A stretch of 64,000 bases of DNA from Sinonovacula constricta (lineage: Eukaryota; Mollusca; Bivalvia; Cardiida; Solecurtidae): contig CM017563.1 of NCBI GenBank assembly GCA_007844125.1, forward strand, positions 21,588,688 through 21,652,687. Direction: 5' to 3'. The translations under genes and the position numbers were made by a program. Shown here one piece after another: positions 22,840-35,978 of this stretch; within the stretch, counting starts at the first letter, position 1, and every line of letters starts with the position of its first letter. Under the pieces are notes generated by a model. It saw only the letters and a program-made list of their open reading frames with translations, was not told the DNA's origin and made no database searches.

Positions 22840-23400
22840 GGTGGTTACACTAAATACCGACCGGAAGTTGAACCTGTGACATGGACTCTTTCTCTAACAG
22901 TCTGTTTCTGTGTTTTGTCATTTTTTTTCTATTTTGAAGATAATCTTTTGGTGTGAGAAGCAAGCTGAAACCATGTAGAATTCAAATGATAGCACCTATG
23001 CACAATAATGGACCGATCCACTTTTACCGGAAGTAAATATTTCATTGAAATGAATTATGGACACTTCCTACCATCGGGACGTATACCAAGAGACTTCGTA
23101 CCAAAACAATGGCGATTACATACCACATATACGATAATATATTGGGTTGAAGGCCTTAATAATAAATATGTTCATATTCATTGTGGCATTTTCTATGTAA
23201 GTTTTAAATATTTATGTGTAATTGAGTAGTTCCTAGTGGTACGAAGTATACATAAACCCATTGGAATTTGGGAGTTACCGACTGGCAATTTGGTGGTATG
23301 CGCATTTTATGAAGCAGAAACTCCCTACAAGTTGCGAAAGTTGACTTATTTTTTGGGTTTTTCTGATAGACGATAAATAGCTCTATTCACCTATCTATGG
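22840..23400. repeat. Dispersed repeat, copy 1
   Basis: Blocks GGTGGTTACACTAAATA, GAACCTGTGACAT, TTTTGAAGATAATCT, TTACCGACTGGCAATTTGG and GTTGCGAAAGTTGACT occur in the same order at 25395-25745. Copy 1 is about 200 bases longer in the middle. No coding capacity or terminal structure was recognised. Confidence 0.8.
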
Positions 23401-25394
23401 TTATGTGGGTCTGTCATAACTGGGTCATTTTGCAGTTTCTTTCCATTTTAGAACAAACTTATTAAGTGGCGTCTGACCTCTAAGAGACATTTCCGAAAAA
23501 AATCATCTGTACCTTTGGCTTGAAAATGACTGATGATTAGTAAGTTATTTTAACAATGGTGGTTCATCATTAAAGACATTGTAGATACAATTTTACTGTT
23601 TAGTCTGAATTTAGTGGTCCTGGTGTGTAAATGTGGCTAAAAAATGAAAAATTACTCTGAAAAGGCTTCAACCATCACCCAAACTATATATTGGGAGTCA
23701 TTTAGTCTAAAGATTTTGTATATAAATGGCCCTCTTTAATATTTTTACAGTTGTACATGATCCAAAAAGCATTATTATCCCATTTTTATCCCATTAAATT
23801 CCCCGCCCCCCCCCTCCCAAACAAACCTGTTTTGATCAGGTCGTCATCATAATCCTGACAGAACAGGAGCACAAACATATGGCTGCAGTGCTTCAGATAT
23901 TTTTTTTATCAATTAGTTTTCACAATATTTTTTTTCACAAGATTTTTTTGACACGCATTTTTAAATATCCAACCTGATTCCTAGAAGCAGCTAATGCACT
24001 AATCATACAGGGTGATTTTTACCCTAGCTCATCACGTGGCATACTTCTGATTTGACTGCTAAATTCATATGCAATCGATTAAACGGTGCACGTGTATCTT
24101 TTACCCTGTAAGTTTTGCCCCAACCGGGGTGTATATGGCCTCAGACCACATTTATTTTTACTATATTTTCTATATAGACATTGTGGACACTAGCCATGTT
24201 GGTAACTCTCCAATCAAATCACTTGCTGTCATTAGTATCATCCAAGAGAAGAAATTCTAGCAGCAGCAAGGTGGGGGTCAAGCTGCTTCCGGTCCCATAA
24301 TTTCCAGTCAAAGTACAACCATGCACCATTCGGCTGTAATCCGCCGGAACCACGTGAATTTGGCCATGTACACAATCACTGAAAATAGACAAGTTGACAT
24401 AAAATCTTCATCAATGCTTTCATTTACCAGCTTATTAAGGTCCACTCTGTTAAAAAATGTCCATGTTGCCATCTCTTTCATTCATCAACTTGTTTATATC
24501 AGACTTTCAACACATGCACTATTTACCGTGTAAACACTTCCTTGTTGTGGTCAACCAAGGGCAAATAACTGTAGTCTGATTCCATATACATTTCTGCCTT
24601 GTTATTTTTTACTGTAAACAAAACGACGAGGAAATCGAATGTAAATCGTTTTCCACTTCCCAAAATCGTTTTAGTACGATAAGATTTTATATTCAATTGG
24701 TTTTACATAAAAAACGATAAAACGATGCTTATCTGGAGCACTGTGCCTGTACATTTTAGTGTCCTGCATTCACCTGGGATAGCTTAATATCCCATCCTGT
24801 AAAACTTAACAGCAATGCTTTTCTAGCATGCACATTGTCAGGTCGGTCTCTCATTCAGGCTCAGATGTGACCCAGACGTTGGCTGGCTGCGCCTTCTTAG
24901 AGATTTGCACCTACTCTATGTGACATCTAATGAAACTGCTTTTACTTTTTCATTAAATTATAGCATCATAACATGTTAGAATAACAGTTTGGTGCTTGCC
25001 GCAGTGTTTTTGTGGCTTAGCAGATTAGCACTTTAGGATGGAGTTTTTGCATGTTTGAGAACATCCATTTTAAATCCATACCTATAATAAAATTCAGCAA
25101 AATTATTTTAAATGTTAATTTACTTATCAAGTCTAATTATACATAAAATAGTCACATGCATGTTTAAATGGTGTTTTGAATGTAAGTTGTTCTATATTTT
25201 TAAATTAAGATTTTAACTGGGAAAGGGGCCACGAAAACGCGCTGTGGCTAAAATGTACTGTTTTGCAAAATTGACCCCGATTTCAGTAATTTTGATCAAA
25301 AAGACAAAAGATTTCATCTTTACTTTATTCTTATTATTCCTTGCAGAAAATATAGTTTTAAAGAAATGTTGAAGCAATTAGTGGTGCTTAAAGG
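23401..25394. other. Non-coding; no gene recognised
   Basis: AT-rich spacer. A C-rich run lies at 23802-23818. The short open frames near 24069-24533 resemble no family I know. Confidence 0.5.
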
Positions 25395-25745
25395 GGTGGT
25401 TACACTAAATATCGACTAGATGTAGAACCTGTGACATATACTTTGTTTCTCTGATTACTGTCTGTTGCTATGTTTTGGCATAGCATTTCCAATTTTGAAG
25501 ATAATCTAACATTTTGGTGTCAAAAGGAAAATATAACCAGGTATAATGAAAATATAGTAAAAAGCTTAAACATCTAGGCACAAAAATGGTCTGATCCACA
25601 TTTTTCATTGTTATTTGGAGGTTACCGACTGGCAATTTGGCAGCACGTGAATTCTATAAAGCAGAACGTCCTTACAAGTTGCAAAAGTTGACTCAGTTTA
25701 GTGTCATTCTGATAGACAGTAAATAGCTCCTTTCACCTAGGTATT
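25395..25745. repeat. Dispersed repeat, copy 2
   Basis: Second copy of the sequence at 22840-23400, in the same orientation. Its right edge runs directly into a 174-bp tandem duplication. Confidence 0.8.
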
Positions 25746-26084
25746 CTCGATATACTATAGAATATAGAACACATTTAGTGGCTTCTAGCCTTAAGCCTCC
25801 GGTTCGGATTTCTATAATAATGAGGTCAGCGGTGAACGTACATCCTGGTAATATCTTCACCATTGCATCTTGCCCTACGAACTGTACTTTGTGAAAGACT
25901 CGAGACTTTCACCTATGTATCCTCGATTTACTAAAGAATATAGAACACATTTAGTGGCTTCTAACCTTAAGCCTCCGGTTAGGATTTCTAAAATAATGAG
26001 TTTAGCGGTGAACGTACATCCCGGTTATATCTTCACCATTGCATCTTGTTCTATGAACTGCACTCAGTGAAAGACTCGAAAATG
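25734..26084. repeat. 174-bp tandem duplication
   Basis: Two adjacent units beginning TTCACCTAGGTATTCTCG (25734) and TTCACCTATGTATCCTCG (25908) share AATATAGAACACATTTAGTG, CTTAAGCCTCCGGTT and GCGGTGAACGTACATCC, with scattered substitutions. Confidence 0.9.
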
Positions 26085-27853
26085 AAACAAAGCTAGGTCG
26101 CGGAACACTCTCTTGCGTATCGGCCTCCATTCCATTCACATCTGGAATCGACCCAGAAATGAGTCCCTACTGACGTGGTTTCATGCTATGCATTATTAAT
26201 CTCAAAGGAGAGTTGACATATAATAATAAAAATTACATTTTCCTCCCACCTTTGACAATTCAGGGACCAACAAATTCTTATTATTTTCTTATTGACCACT
26301 GGGCATGTAGAATTTTTATCTAGTTGCCCGGAAAATTGCGTGAAATTGTCAATCGTAAATAACACAATTTGGTTTGCAATAACATATATTTAACAGTGAA
26401 TCACTTTATTACAAACAAAATTCATATCACTGATTCATTATAAATAACATCAATGCATTTTATTTCAAAATTAAACATTATAAATCAATGCTAGTTTATT
26501 CTAAAATGTGCACAGTTCATAAATAACACATAAAATAATAAAGATCTGAAGTAAGTTCAGGTAACTCTCTAAGCTTACACTATACAGGTCACACTTTTTT
26601 AAAGACACATATCTATGAGCATATACTATATAAATCATTCAAACTCTCTATAGTACTTGGGGTTAGTGTAATGCAATATTACCATATTAATTAGTTTTCA
26701 GTTAAATAATAATTTGTTATAATTGGTTTGTTTAAAACATCGTGCCTAAACAGGACAATGAATGATATGAATAATAACCCAACTGATACAATATACATTT
26801 TGTGCACAGGGAAACTAGTAAAATAGCAATAAAGAGGCACGATTCAGGACCGTGATTGATGAACACGTCAAAATTCATTCGGGAAGCGTGACTTGTGCAC
26901 TGAAGAAATGACACGATCGTCAAAATTATATGCGAGCTCAGTTCGCATGAGCAATTAGTTTAGACAATATATGGAAGGAGTGCAGAATGGGAGAAGTAGA
27001 GAAGGAATAGAGATGAACTAGGCAGAGGAGTGTGGATTTGGACGCATTACGGAGAGGTATTCACGCTTCACTGTTGTTAGATTGTAAAATGTAACTTTTA
27101 TTTAATAAAATTGTAATCATGAGATGACATTGCGTTCTACTATGGAGCCCCGTTACGTCACGTTAAAAATCCACTGTCAAACAGTAATCACTGGATTGCC
27201 ACATCTTGGACCAGCCATTTCATGGTAAGTCCGGCAAGTAGAGCAGTACATATATCCAAGATATATATATATATATTTATCAATAACTACTGTCAAATGT
27301 TCATCAATATCGTATTTACTTAAAAAAAAGAAACTTTCTGATTATATTTTATTTCAATTGCCTATTTTATATAAATGGTTTGGTTTTTGAACCGCTCTGC
27401 CTTTTAAAAAGTCTGAGACATACGTCAACTGTCTACGGAGTATTAGCTGTCATGATGATATTTAGGCGTGTCTAGGAACGTGAAACTTAAACCGCAAATC
27501 GTTAACTCCGATTAACAACATTGATTTATTTAGAACAACCACATGTAGTTAGCTTATCCAGAGTCGTTTGATAAAACTGAATATAAACATCTCGATCCAT
27601 AAGGCAAACATTTGGACTACTTTCATTTTACCATAGGCATTGCTTTCTCTATCAAAGCTTTGTTAATAACGATAACATTAATCAGGCATGGAAATATACG
27701 GTCGCCCGACGACCCGGACAAGTCAAAATGCAGCTTCGGGCTACTGATTATTGATCATTAAATTATCCCCTGATAAGTCATCAATCGACAGTCGGACAAG
27801 TGACAAATAAACAGCGGTTTCTAAATAGCGATGAAGACAATCAATTTCACGCC
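26085..27853. other. Non-coding; no gene recognised
   Basis: AT-rich spacer, with a short TA run near 27262-27278. No exon supported. Confidence 0.5.
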
Positions 27854-27943
27854 AGGTACATAAATTTATCAATAACACGTAAAGGCGGTACATAATAACA
27901 TGAACCGCCTTGACGTGTTGTTGATAAATTTATGCTTGCACCT
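27854..27943. repeat. Near-perfect foldback of about 90 bp
   Basis: The left arm (27854-27889; TAAATTTATCAATAACACGT then AAGGCGGT) pairs with the right arm (27904-27943; ACCGCCTTGACGTGTTGTTG then ATAAATTTA) around a 14-base loop, closed by AGGT/ACCT. The stem exceeds 30 bp with few mismatches. It fits a foldback element or a hairpin precursor, but the sequence alone cannot distinguish them. Confidence 0.85.
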
Positions 27944-29107
27944 ACATAAATGCTTCTAGACCAAAAATAAAAGAAACTACTTGTTATACCTTGTTTGTTA
28001 ATTGCAGATATGACAAACGTGTTGTTGTGTTCGTCCAGGTTACTAGTCTGGGACTAGTCATTGAATATAATTTTTTTCAACCCTGTTAATATAACTACAA
28101 TATTAGACGGTAAAGAGAAAAATATGAAGACAAGTCCAGGATATAACTAGATTTACTACTGAACATTTCCTTCTACGGGTCTCTGTTAGTTACATCATGA
28201 TTATGAGGGACAGCAATTTATAAAACTGAACTTATTGTTTCCTTTTATTTTTTTTCTTTCCTTCTATTAAGTCACTATTTTTCTTAACATCAGCACCATC
28301 GCCGCAAACAACAAATTCATTATAATCGAGCGTTTTTTCTAAGATGTATTGTAGATATTTCTATAAACGTATTTAGATGTTTCTATGTATTTTTGCTTGT
28401 GGGTTAGAAACGTTATACATTAGTACTTATTTTGACTTGACCTGCTGGTCTATGCAAGCTTTCTCTCCTAAATGAAACAACACACGTTTTATCTAACGAT
28501 GCGTTGGTGACGCGGTCTGTGATTTTAGGTCCAAATGCCGTAATGACGTTAAGCTAAAAACGCGGTTAAACTAGACACAACCTTTTTTTTTTACTTGAAA
28601 ACCTCACATGTGCGTGTACGCTGATTGTGTTTTCCTTGTTCCGCCATTGTAGAAATACGAACTTTGCAGGACAAACAACGGGTATAATCTTTTTATAATT
28701 ATTGCACATGATTTATCGTTTGGCCACTATTTACTGAAAAAGGATTGCAGTTCGAAGTTACGTCTGATAATTTTAAGAATGTTACACGTTTATTGTTTAA
28801 TAACACTGTATGAATTATACAATACAACCAAAGTAAGTCCAAACATTCAAACTCGACTTTTTCGCTAACCTAGCATCTTTCCATTAGAAATTATTTGAAC
28901 ATCTTACAAAAGAAAACAAAACCCGATGAACGAAACAATCAGAGGAGAAACAAACCACATTATGCCGATGAAATCTAAATAATTCGAAATGCATACAAGA
29001 CGTGATATCCGAATGGAGAATGGACGCGAGTGCAAGCAAAAAGATTTCATACTGCGTGTCAGTAGCGTGTGTTCAGCGTTCGTTCCGCCTCCGTTCAGCG
29101 TGCAAAC
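27944..29107. other. Non-coding; CG-richer end
   Basis: No exon recognised. From about 29020 the sequence becomes richer in CG dinucleotides, leading into the candidate first exon. Confidence 0.4.
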
Positions 29108-29145
29108 ATGTGCTTCGAGGAATCAGACAAAAAAGGTAACAGCAG
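29108..29145 (+). CDS. Possible short first coding exon
   Basis: After a locally CG-rich stretch with repeated GTTCAGCGT motifs, ATG 29108 opens MCFEESDKKGNS and reaches a strong donor AGCAG|GTAAGC. The pattern fits a first exon at a promoter. No downstream plus-strand exon was identified, so this is tentative. Confidence 0.22.
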
Positions 29146-31009
29146 GTAAGCTATTTTGCTACTAAAATTAGATTTTTAAAGTCAAATCCGTTATAGTTAG
29201 AACTACTTATCTATCAAGTCCCTTTTCCTTCCCCGCTTGTTTGAAATCATTCAATGACTAAAGAGGCCGCCCATACGCGTTAGGTACTGTGTAACGGCGG
29301 CTTTAAAGGTGACGAACAGCGACTTTTTCACTATTATTTTATTTAGTTATTATAGCAAAATGCATATTTTATAGCAGGTAAATATTTATGGCTAAAACAG
29401 ATAGTACTTTAAAACTAATATTAAACATCTAATCAGTGATATATGTTGTTTTACCTCTGTACCTGTTTGTTATGTGCATATCTGACCAATCAAGGACCAA
29501 TTAAGCTTTTACACTGCTGAGCTTATGATTTATAAGTCTACTTAAAAAGCTATTACTTTCCACGAAACGACGAAAAGCTTTGGGCTGTTTTATAGTCAGT
29601 GTTAATTTCAAGTCAAATTTAACTTGTTTGGTTTGTCTTTTTTCTTTCTGATCAGATGTATTTTTTTATCTTTGAAATAACAGATACTAGTTTGAATCAT
29701 CTAAACTATAGTTGTGTGAGGATTGTTTAAATCAAGAGGATGTAGCACTTCTTTCAATTGTACTTCCCTTTTAAAATCCCTTCCTTTTTATTTTCGTACC
29801 TAATAAAACAAACGACATGTTAAGCAAATAAATGTAAGACACTTAAATCTAGTTTGTAGAAATGTTTTGAAAATAAAACTTTTAATACGGATGCTAGTAA
29901 ATATAATAAGTGGAAATAAGTTCACTATTTACATTATGAATGGAACGTCTTAACATTTTCAATTGCCTTTCAAGGTCTTTCCCGAAATATGTTACTTCCC
30001 TTGAAAGTTACTTCCCCAAATTCGTGTTCTGCACATGCTCCATAAACTCTCGATAAAATCAACTTAACATTCAGAGATTTCAAGGTCCTCACACTAACGC
30101 TACATAGCTTCGCGGTTTTTGCATGCATTCAACAAAAATTTAATCAGTAAATGCTGATGTAAGTACCGATTATATCGAAATAGTTTAAAATAGATGTTTC
30201 TGTTAGTTTGTTGGTTGGTTGGTTTTATCGTCCCACCAACAGTGGAAGTTTCTGAGTTATTCCTAAAACAATTCTTGATATGGTATCCAAAGTTGACATT
30301 AGTTGCTTTTGCAGTTGCATGCTTTTAAATGTATACTCCGAACAAACAAAGTTATTAACCATCTTTTTACTATTTATAAACTGAAGCATTAACACATGAT
30401 TGTAATTTACACAAGTTTAAAGGTTTATAAAATACGTCAGGTATATATACTATCTAAAATATATATACATATACTTAGAATATATCAAGAACAAAAAGGT
30501 TGGATTTTTATACTAATGTTTTTAGACGTAGAAATACGGAGTGTTTAATCTTGGTTCAAGAAATTGTTACTCGACCCATTTGCCTATATTTCTTCACGGA
30601 TTATGAAGACAAACCTCGTAAGAAAAATTGAAATAGAAATTAGAAAGTATTTTTCCGTTCGTATTTCTTAAGCGATTAACATTGAAGATAGATTATTCAA
30701 TTAGGTTTTATTGCCATTTAAACATAGCATGCTCGTTTTGAACATTTAATCTAAATAATTTTATTGACTGTAAAGTTTTAAACTGAATAGCTCAAAATTA
30801 TTGTATTATAAAATAATCGTAAACAAATAAATAGTTGTCACTTTAAAATTGTATTTTATAAAAAAGCAAAAAACAACAACAAACAGCACTAGAAAAGCTT
30901 AATATATGCTATTGTACCAGCGATGTTATTTAGAATCTTAACGTTGGTCTACATTACTGGATAGAGACAACTGGTAGGAGTTCACTTATGTTTGCAGGGA
31001 CGTTAACAA
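29146..31009. other. Non-coding; no gene recognised
   Basis: AT-rich spacer. Near 30220 the string TTTTATCGTCCCACCAACAG resembles the reversed 3' tip of the SINE family, but the match is too short to call. Confidence 0.45.
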
Positions 31010-31180
31010 TGAAGCAATTTTAATGATTTTGTGTACCTCAACGCCCACTGCCGTCCGCCTGAGTTTGAACTTGGGGTCTCCTGTAGCTGGATTTGTGACG
31101 GTATCTATTGCGCTACCATGTCCAGTTTCATTCCAAAGCGGTTTGGCTTCAGGTAGTAAGTGCTGATGGATCTTGTCTCC
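31010..31180 (-). mobile_element. tRNA-derived SINE fragment, second type
   Basis: On the minus strand GGTAGCGCAATAGATACC (A-box-like) is followed, at tRNA spacing, by CCCCAAGTTCAAACTCAGG (B-box-like). The head resembles that of the SINE at 21948, but the tail (GTGGGCGTTGAGGTACAC) differs, so it may be another family sharing a tRNA ancestor. The 68-codon open frame here is incidental. Confidence 0.6.
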
Positions 31181-33797
31181 ATTACCAGCCAATAATGATC
31201 ATAATTAGTGCAAAAGTATAATAATTCCTTAATAATAGACTTCAATTACATATATTGCAAACTATGACATTTTAAAATGAAAGATTTAAATTGACCCAGA
31301 GCAGTCCTGGCTATGGTATCTTGTCAAATGCCGTCACTTAAAATATAAGTCGACAAGTAAAGAAGGCAGGCATAAAAATAATATTTTTCATTTCGACAAC
31401 CCTGTTATCATTTTAAGACAAGTTATACCATAAATGAAACAATTCAAATATGTATATACTGTATTATTTTATACATGAAATGAACTAGGTACGTATAAGC
31501 AGCCACAAAATTTCAAATACCATTTAAGGTAGATTGCAAATATTTAATAAGTAACAGGTGATAATAATATAAAAGCAAATTATGACATAAATCCAAGTGA
31601 AATAAAGTTGTTGAAACATTCAAAAGTGTTAACATTATTCAGCATACACACTAATTAAAACTAATTTATTAAAGATAATATTTACTTGAAGTAGTCACAT
31701 GACAAATACTCATGTATATATAATAAAATGAGGTATACGAGCCAACCTATATGTGTTTTTTAATTGTAATTTGTTTGAGAGTTTCTTTTAGGTCAGCTTA
31801 AACTAAAATAAGTTTCTGAACATAACTTAATTGTTTAGTTATAACAATGACAACAAGACAAACATCATTGTCAGAGTATATCTTGTTTTGTACCACAGAG
31901 GATATAAACATATGTTTTCTTTGTGGTTCATTTGACAATAAGACAAAATAAAGAGTAGCTGTAATTTGAATATATGAAATGTTGATTCTAAAATGTAAGC
32001 ACATGTTCTTAACACCAGAAGGTTAAGAATAATCAGACACAAATTAATTTTAGTCTGACTAAAGTTTATGCCTTACTAAAACACGCCTCACTAAAACATA
32101 ATGACTAGCATAAAGAGGGAGCAGGAGCACACAATAAAGCATCTGGCTTGTGTTTACATCTGGTTATTTGACACAATACCACGTTTTTACCCATTTTTTA
32201 AAACTCAACCAAAAATTCTTGAAGCAAATCAATTTCATTGAAATATAAAAAAAATGCTAGTGTTGGATCCAGTTACTTCAGAACATTTCTGTCCTAAAAA
32301 CAGCAACAACGTGAAACAATTCCCGTATTATGAATACATCAAACTAATTGTTTATCAAGGATATGTAAGAAGTTTAAACATGATAAAATGTAAAAAATGT
32401 CGACACAGTATATTTAAATTAGTAGTAGTTATTTGTTCAGCAAATATTGGAATTTGCAAGTGAAAGATATATATTATGCAGCATTTAGAAAGTAAATGCA
32501 AGTACAATTAAAAATATAATGAATGTAAGGAAATATTAATTGTTTTTAGTTTGTTCGCATATAGAAAACGTGACATTTCATTCATGTTATAGTTAACTTT
32601 ATTTTTGTTTAAGCAAAATGCATCTATACAAATATAGTTATTTTAGGTAAGTCCATATACAGTTGTTGATTTGGGCCTCCAATTCAAATGATTTCTTTTT
32701 GATTCCATCAGGGTCCATCCCGGCGTAGTAATTGTGATCTTGAAATTGATTATTAAAGAAAAGAAATTCCCTTTCAATAAAGATATGCATATACTGTTAA
32801 ATATATAAATAATAAAATAGTACACTAACAATTTAACTGGTAAGACACTATTGGCTTCAATGAGTAATTAATGTGTCAACTTTTTATATCGTTTACTGTA
32901 TAAGTTCAGGTACACAAAAATAGAAAGCAATCGATCATGTATGTCATTCAAAAGTCTGCTACAATATATGTTACTGTTTAACCTGTTAAAATAGCTTAGC
33001 TTACAAATAGCAAATACCCCTTTTTGATATCATATTGTTCTTTTTAAACTGGCTTCATGCACGCCTTTTTATGGGCCCTAGATGTCCTTGTAAAAGCTTT
33101 GGTATATAAAAACATTTAAGCACATAGCACCAGCCTGCAAATGTTTTGGACGGTTAAAACATTTGGAACAGCACCATCCATCAGCTGGGTCCTCATTATT
33201 AGCATGTTAACCATGCTTGAATCAAAGTGTTCCTACTGGGCTGGCATGACATGGCAACTCGTCTCACAGTCTCGTGTGCAATTTCTTTTCTGCAATTTCT
33301 TACCCGTTCTTGAAACAAAGTGGGTGCCCTTTTCTTGCATTGAAATCTGCCAAAAATAAGAAAACAAAAGCTTCGAAAACACAAACACACTGAATGATAA
33401 TACATATTTATAAAATGTAATCAAGTACATGCTGATGAAAGCTAATATGTTAAACATGTAAATTTAATCTGATACAAATCTAGGATAAACTACACTGTAC
33501 TAATTAAGTATTGGCAGGTATTATATACGAACTCCTTAAACATAACGTATTTTCTCAAAATGTAGTTTATTGTTCTACAAACTGTTGTAAATTGATTAAT
33601 TGTTTAGAATTTAAGAAGGCCCTCAGAGTCAATAATTTTCACAGCAAAGTTCTGTATCAAAAAAGGTTTTGCCAACATAAATTCAAAAACAAAAAAGAAT
33701 GGATATAGGTCTATGGCTCAGTTAGGGCAGTCGAGTTTGTCTTCAAGTTTAATTAAACAATTATTAATTTATTTAACACCTTAAGCTCTGAAATGCT
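31181..33797. other. Non-coding; no gene recognised
   Basis: AT-rich spacer. A minus-strand acceptor (CTTATTTTTGGCAG) near 33353 with a donor-like AACGG|GTAAGA about 43 bases on is noted, but no protein family supports it. Confidence 0.45.
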
Positions 33798-33803
33798 TTA
33801 TTT
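33798..33803 (-). terminator. Polyadenylation signal AATAAA (LDLa membrane gene)
   Basis: TTTATT on the plus strand reads AATAAA on the minus strand, about 145 bases after the TGA at 33948-33950. Confidence 0.4.
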
Positions 33804-33947
33804 CTGACTCCACATTTTCAGTAATGTTATATTTGTGTATATCATATAAAGAAAGTTTATTCAATCTACCATAGATTAACATGTTGGGCAGAACACAAAA
33901 CACACTTTTATATTGTATTCAATGCTCCAATCTGGTATATTTGAGAC

Positions 33948-34032
33948 TCACGTCGTCTCTAGCTTGAAATCGTGTCGACTCACACAAGCGGCACATGCCG
34001 TCTCGTACTCGAGGTTCATATCGTACTTGTAT
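33948..34032 (-). CDS. LDLa membrane protein, terminal exon (cytoplasmic tail)
   Basis: Acceptor AATAACATTGCAG precedes 1 + 84 coding bases ending in TGA at 33948-33950. It needs two bases from the previous exon. Both the microexon at 35979 (ends AG) and the short transmembrane exon at 35034 (ends AA) supply them in frame, giving RYKYDMNLEYET or KYKYDMNLEYET, then ACAACVSRHDFKLETT. This is a short hydrophilic tail with two Cys near its middle and no recognised motif. The frame agreement from two independent upstream exons is the main support. Confidence 0.65.
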
Positions 34033-34400
34033 CTGCAATGTTATTGCTTTTTTGCTGTCAAGAACTAATTCATTTTTCTTTCCTGATGCCTGCTAAACAA
34101 CACTTCGTAGGCAACTTTTAGTTTGTTTATTTAGACATGTGTACGCTGTCATTTAGATGCACCTTAGTAATTTGTTCGGCGAGAACGGAAATGCTTTATT
34201 TATAATTGGTTTTGGAAATGCCTATGCGGTGATGTCACAGCTTTTAAGAAGCGGTGGTATTTTCTTAAAAAGAAATAATTATTCTATTTCTATTTGTTAA
34301 AGAACACATTGTTACATTTATACCGTAAACTGTTCTTTTTCTTGTGCTGTGTCGTCTAAAAAGTAAACTTATCCGCATATCGAATGTCATTCGTACCTCA

Positions 34401-35920
34401 TTCTTAAAAGAAAATAGCCGAGGTGATCCGTTTGACGCCGCATATGAATATCACGGTGCAGTATAATATTACACAGTAACTGGAGGAAAGGGTCGAAACA
34501 GGGAGCAAACTGTTATTAGAACAACTGTTCCACTGACTACGCATAATCTACTATGACTTGCCCGCTTTCTTATTTCCAATGTTTTGTAAATTTGATTCGC
34601 TACTAAATAATTATGACAATTGTTTGCACACATGTAATCGCTTACAGAGAAAAAGTTACTAAGACCAAAACGCGCGTGAAAGTGCTTTGACTAATGATTC
34701 CATAGATATTGAACATTAGAACATTATAGCAAGTATTGCCAGCAGTTAACTTCAATTTTAATGATTATGATAAATTATTTTCGAGGTTGTTTAGCATAAG
34801 TTACCTACTTTTTATATAACTTATTTAAATAATTATGGAAAAGAAACTAATCATTTATGTTAAAGTAATTATATATTTACCAACACATATTTAATAACTG
34901 TAAGTTAAAAATATTCAAACGGATACACTGTTTTTGATTCGATTTGACTTGAGCAAATAATACATACTTTGTGTTAATTTAATAGTTACTATCGCCACAT
35001 CTTTTATTTCAAGATATTATTGTTTTAACTTACTTTCGTACAAACACAACCACTGCCAGGACTGCTTTGATGCTAAACAGATGAGTCTGATTCCGAACTG
35101 TCAATAGTGAATTATTAGGTTAGAAAGATAAGAAAAAACAACACACAATTAAATCAACTAAACAGAATTGTATAAATGTATTCGCCCAAAGATAACCTAT
35201 TTAATCACAGACAATAATGGAATAGACCAGGAAAATACCAACATACATGGAACTACTATTTTTGGGAGAAACCTTAACCAGTCCTTAAATCAGCAAGTTT
35301 TATACAATTTAAATAAACGTATTATATAGACAAAGGAGCGGGACGAAGACGAGCGCGCTCTAAGATGTAGGTTTATGTTAGAAAATATATCAAGACCCGA
35401 TTAACATTGTAACATATATTAATATATGCAAAAGCACAGATTTGTTCATGCTAGTCAAATGTAAAGTTAACAACAACAAAAGAGGCGATGCTATACACAG
35501 TAGAACAAACCCATCAGTAGCCGCCTCGAAAGTGGTCAGATGGCAAAGGCCAACTAGCGGTATAAACCGGGTTTAAAAAGCATTAACCTCGCACTTCCTG
35601 AGAAGTTTCTCAAATGCGAACCATTAAAGGACAACTAAGAGCCTATTTGTCATACAGATGTCTAAGTGATGGCAATTGCTTACAGCTAAATCAAAGCGCA
35701 ATTGAAAATAAAGAGGTGACGCCTTTAAACATAACGTGCACTTTGTATTTGGGTGAGTGGATAGCTATTAATTATATTAGGAAAAAAGCCACATAATTGG
35801 TGATTGTAAATGCAATTAAATATTTAAATCAATAACAACATAACCATAGAAAAAGTGTACATTTCTTTTCTTTTGAAAACAATTTACCTTACAATTGTAC
35901 TCTTACTTTAATTGTAACAT
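34401..35920. repeat. Segmental duplication, copy A
   Basis: Similar along its whole length to 37735-39312 in the same orientation (shared GAAAATAGCCGAGGTGA, GGAGGAAAGGGTCGAAACAG, ACTTGCCCGCTTTCT, GCAAAGGAGCGGGACGAAGA). Edges fall at TTCTTAAAAG and ATTGTAACAT. It contains the shortened transmembrane exon. Confidence 0.95.
35034..35097 (-). CDS. LDLa membrane protein, short alternative transmembrane exon
   Basis: Duplicate of the exon at 38386-38496, with intact acceptor (CTATTGACAG) and donor (AAA|GTAAGT) but an internal deletion of 47 bases. Entered in phase 1 from an LDLa exon ending G, it reads VRNQTHLFSIKAVLAVVV, then FVRK, and leaves in phase 2, continuing KYKYDMN into the terminal exon. 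Its 64 bases equal, modulo 3, the 111 + 25 bases of the main exon plus microexon, so skipping those two and using this one keeps the frame. The hydrophobic run is short and contains a Lys, so it may be a decayed exon. The preserved splice sites and frame argue the other way. Confidence 0.45.
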
Positions 35921-35978
35921 TTCTAGCACATTGCCCACTGCACTTTGCCCCGTGGCTTCACGGTTACTTTGCACATAC

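Noticed and set aside
31010..31180. A functional tRNA gene
   Set aside because: A- and B-box-like strings are present but no acceptor stem or anticodon arm folds; a SINE fragment fits better.
33199..33457. Overlapping minus-strand frames with CKK and scattered Cys, resembling a 3CxxC-type zinc-binding protein
   Set aside because: Only a short FGRFQCKK string fits; later cysteines do not follow the family spacing, and a donor-like site cuts the frame.
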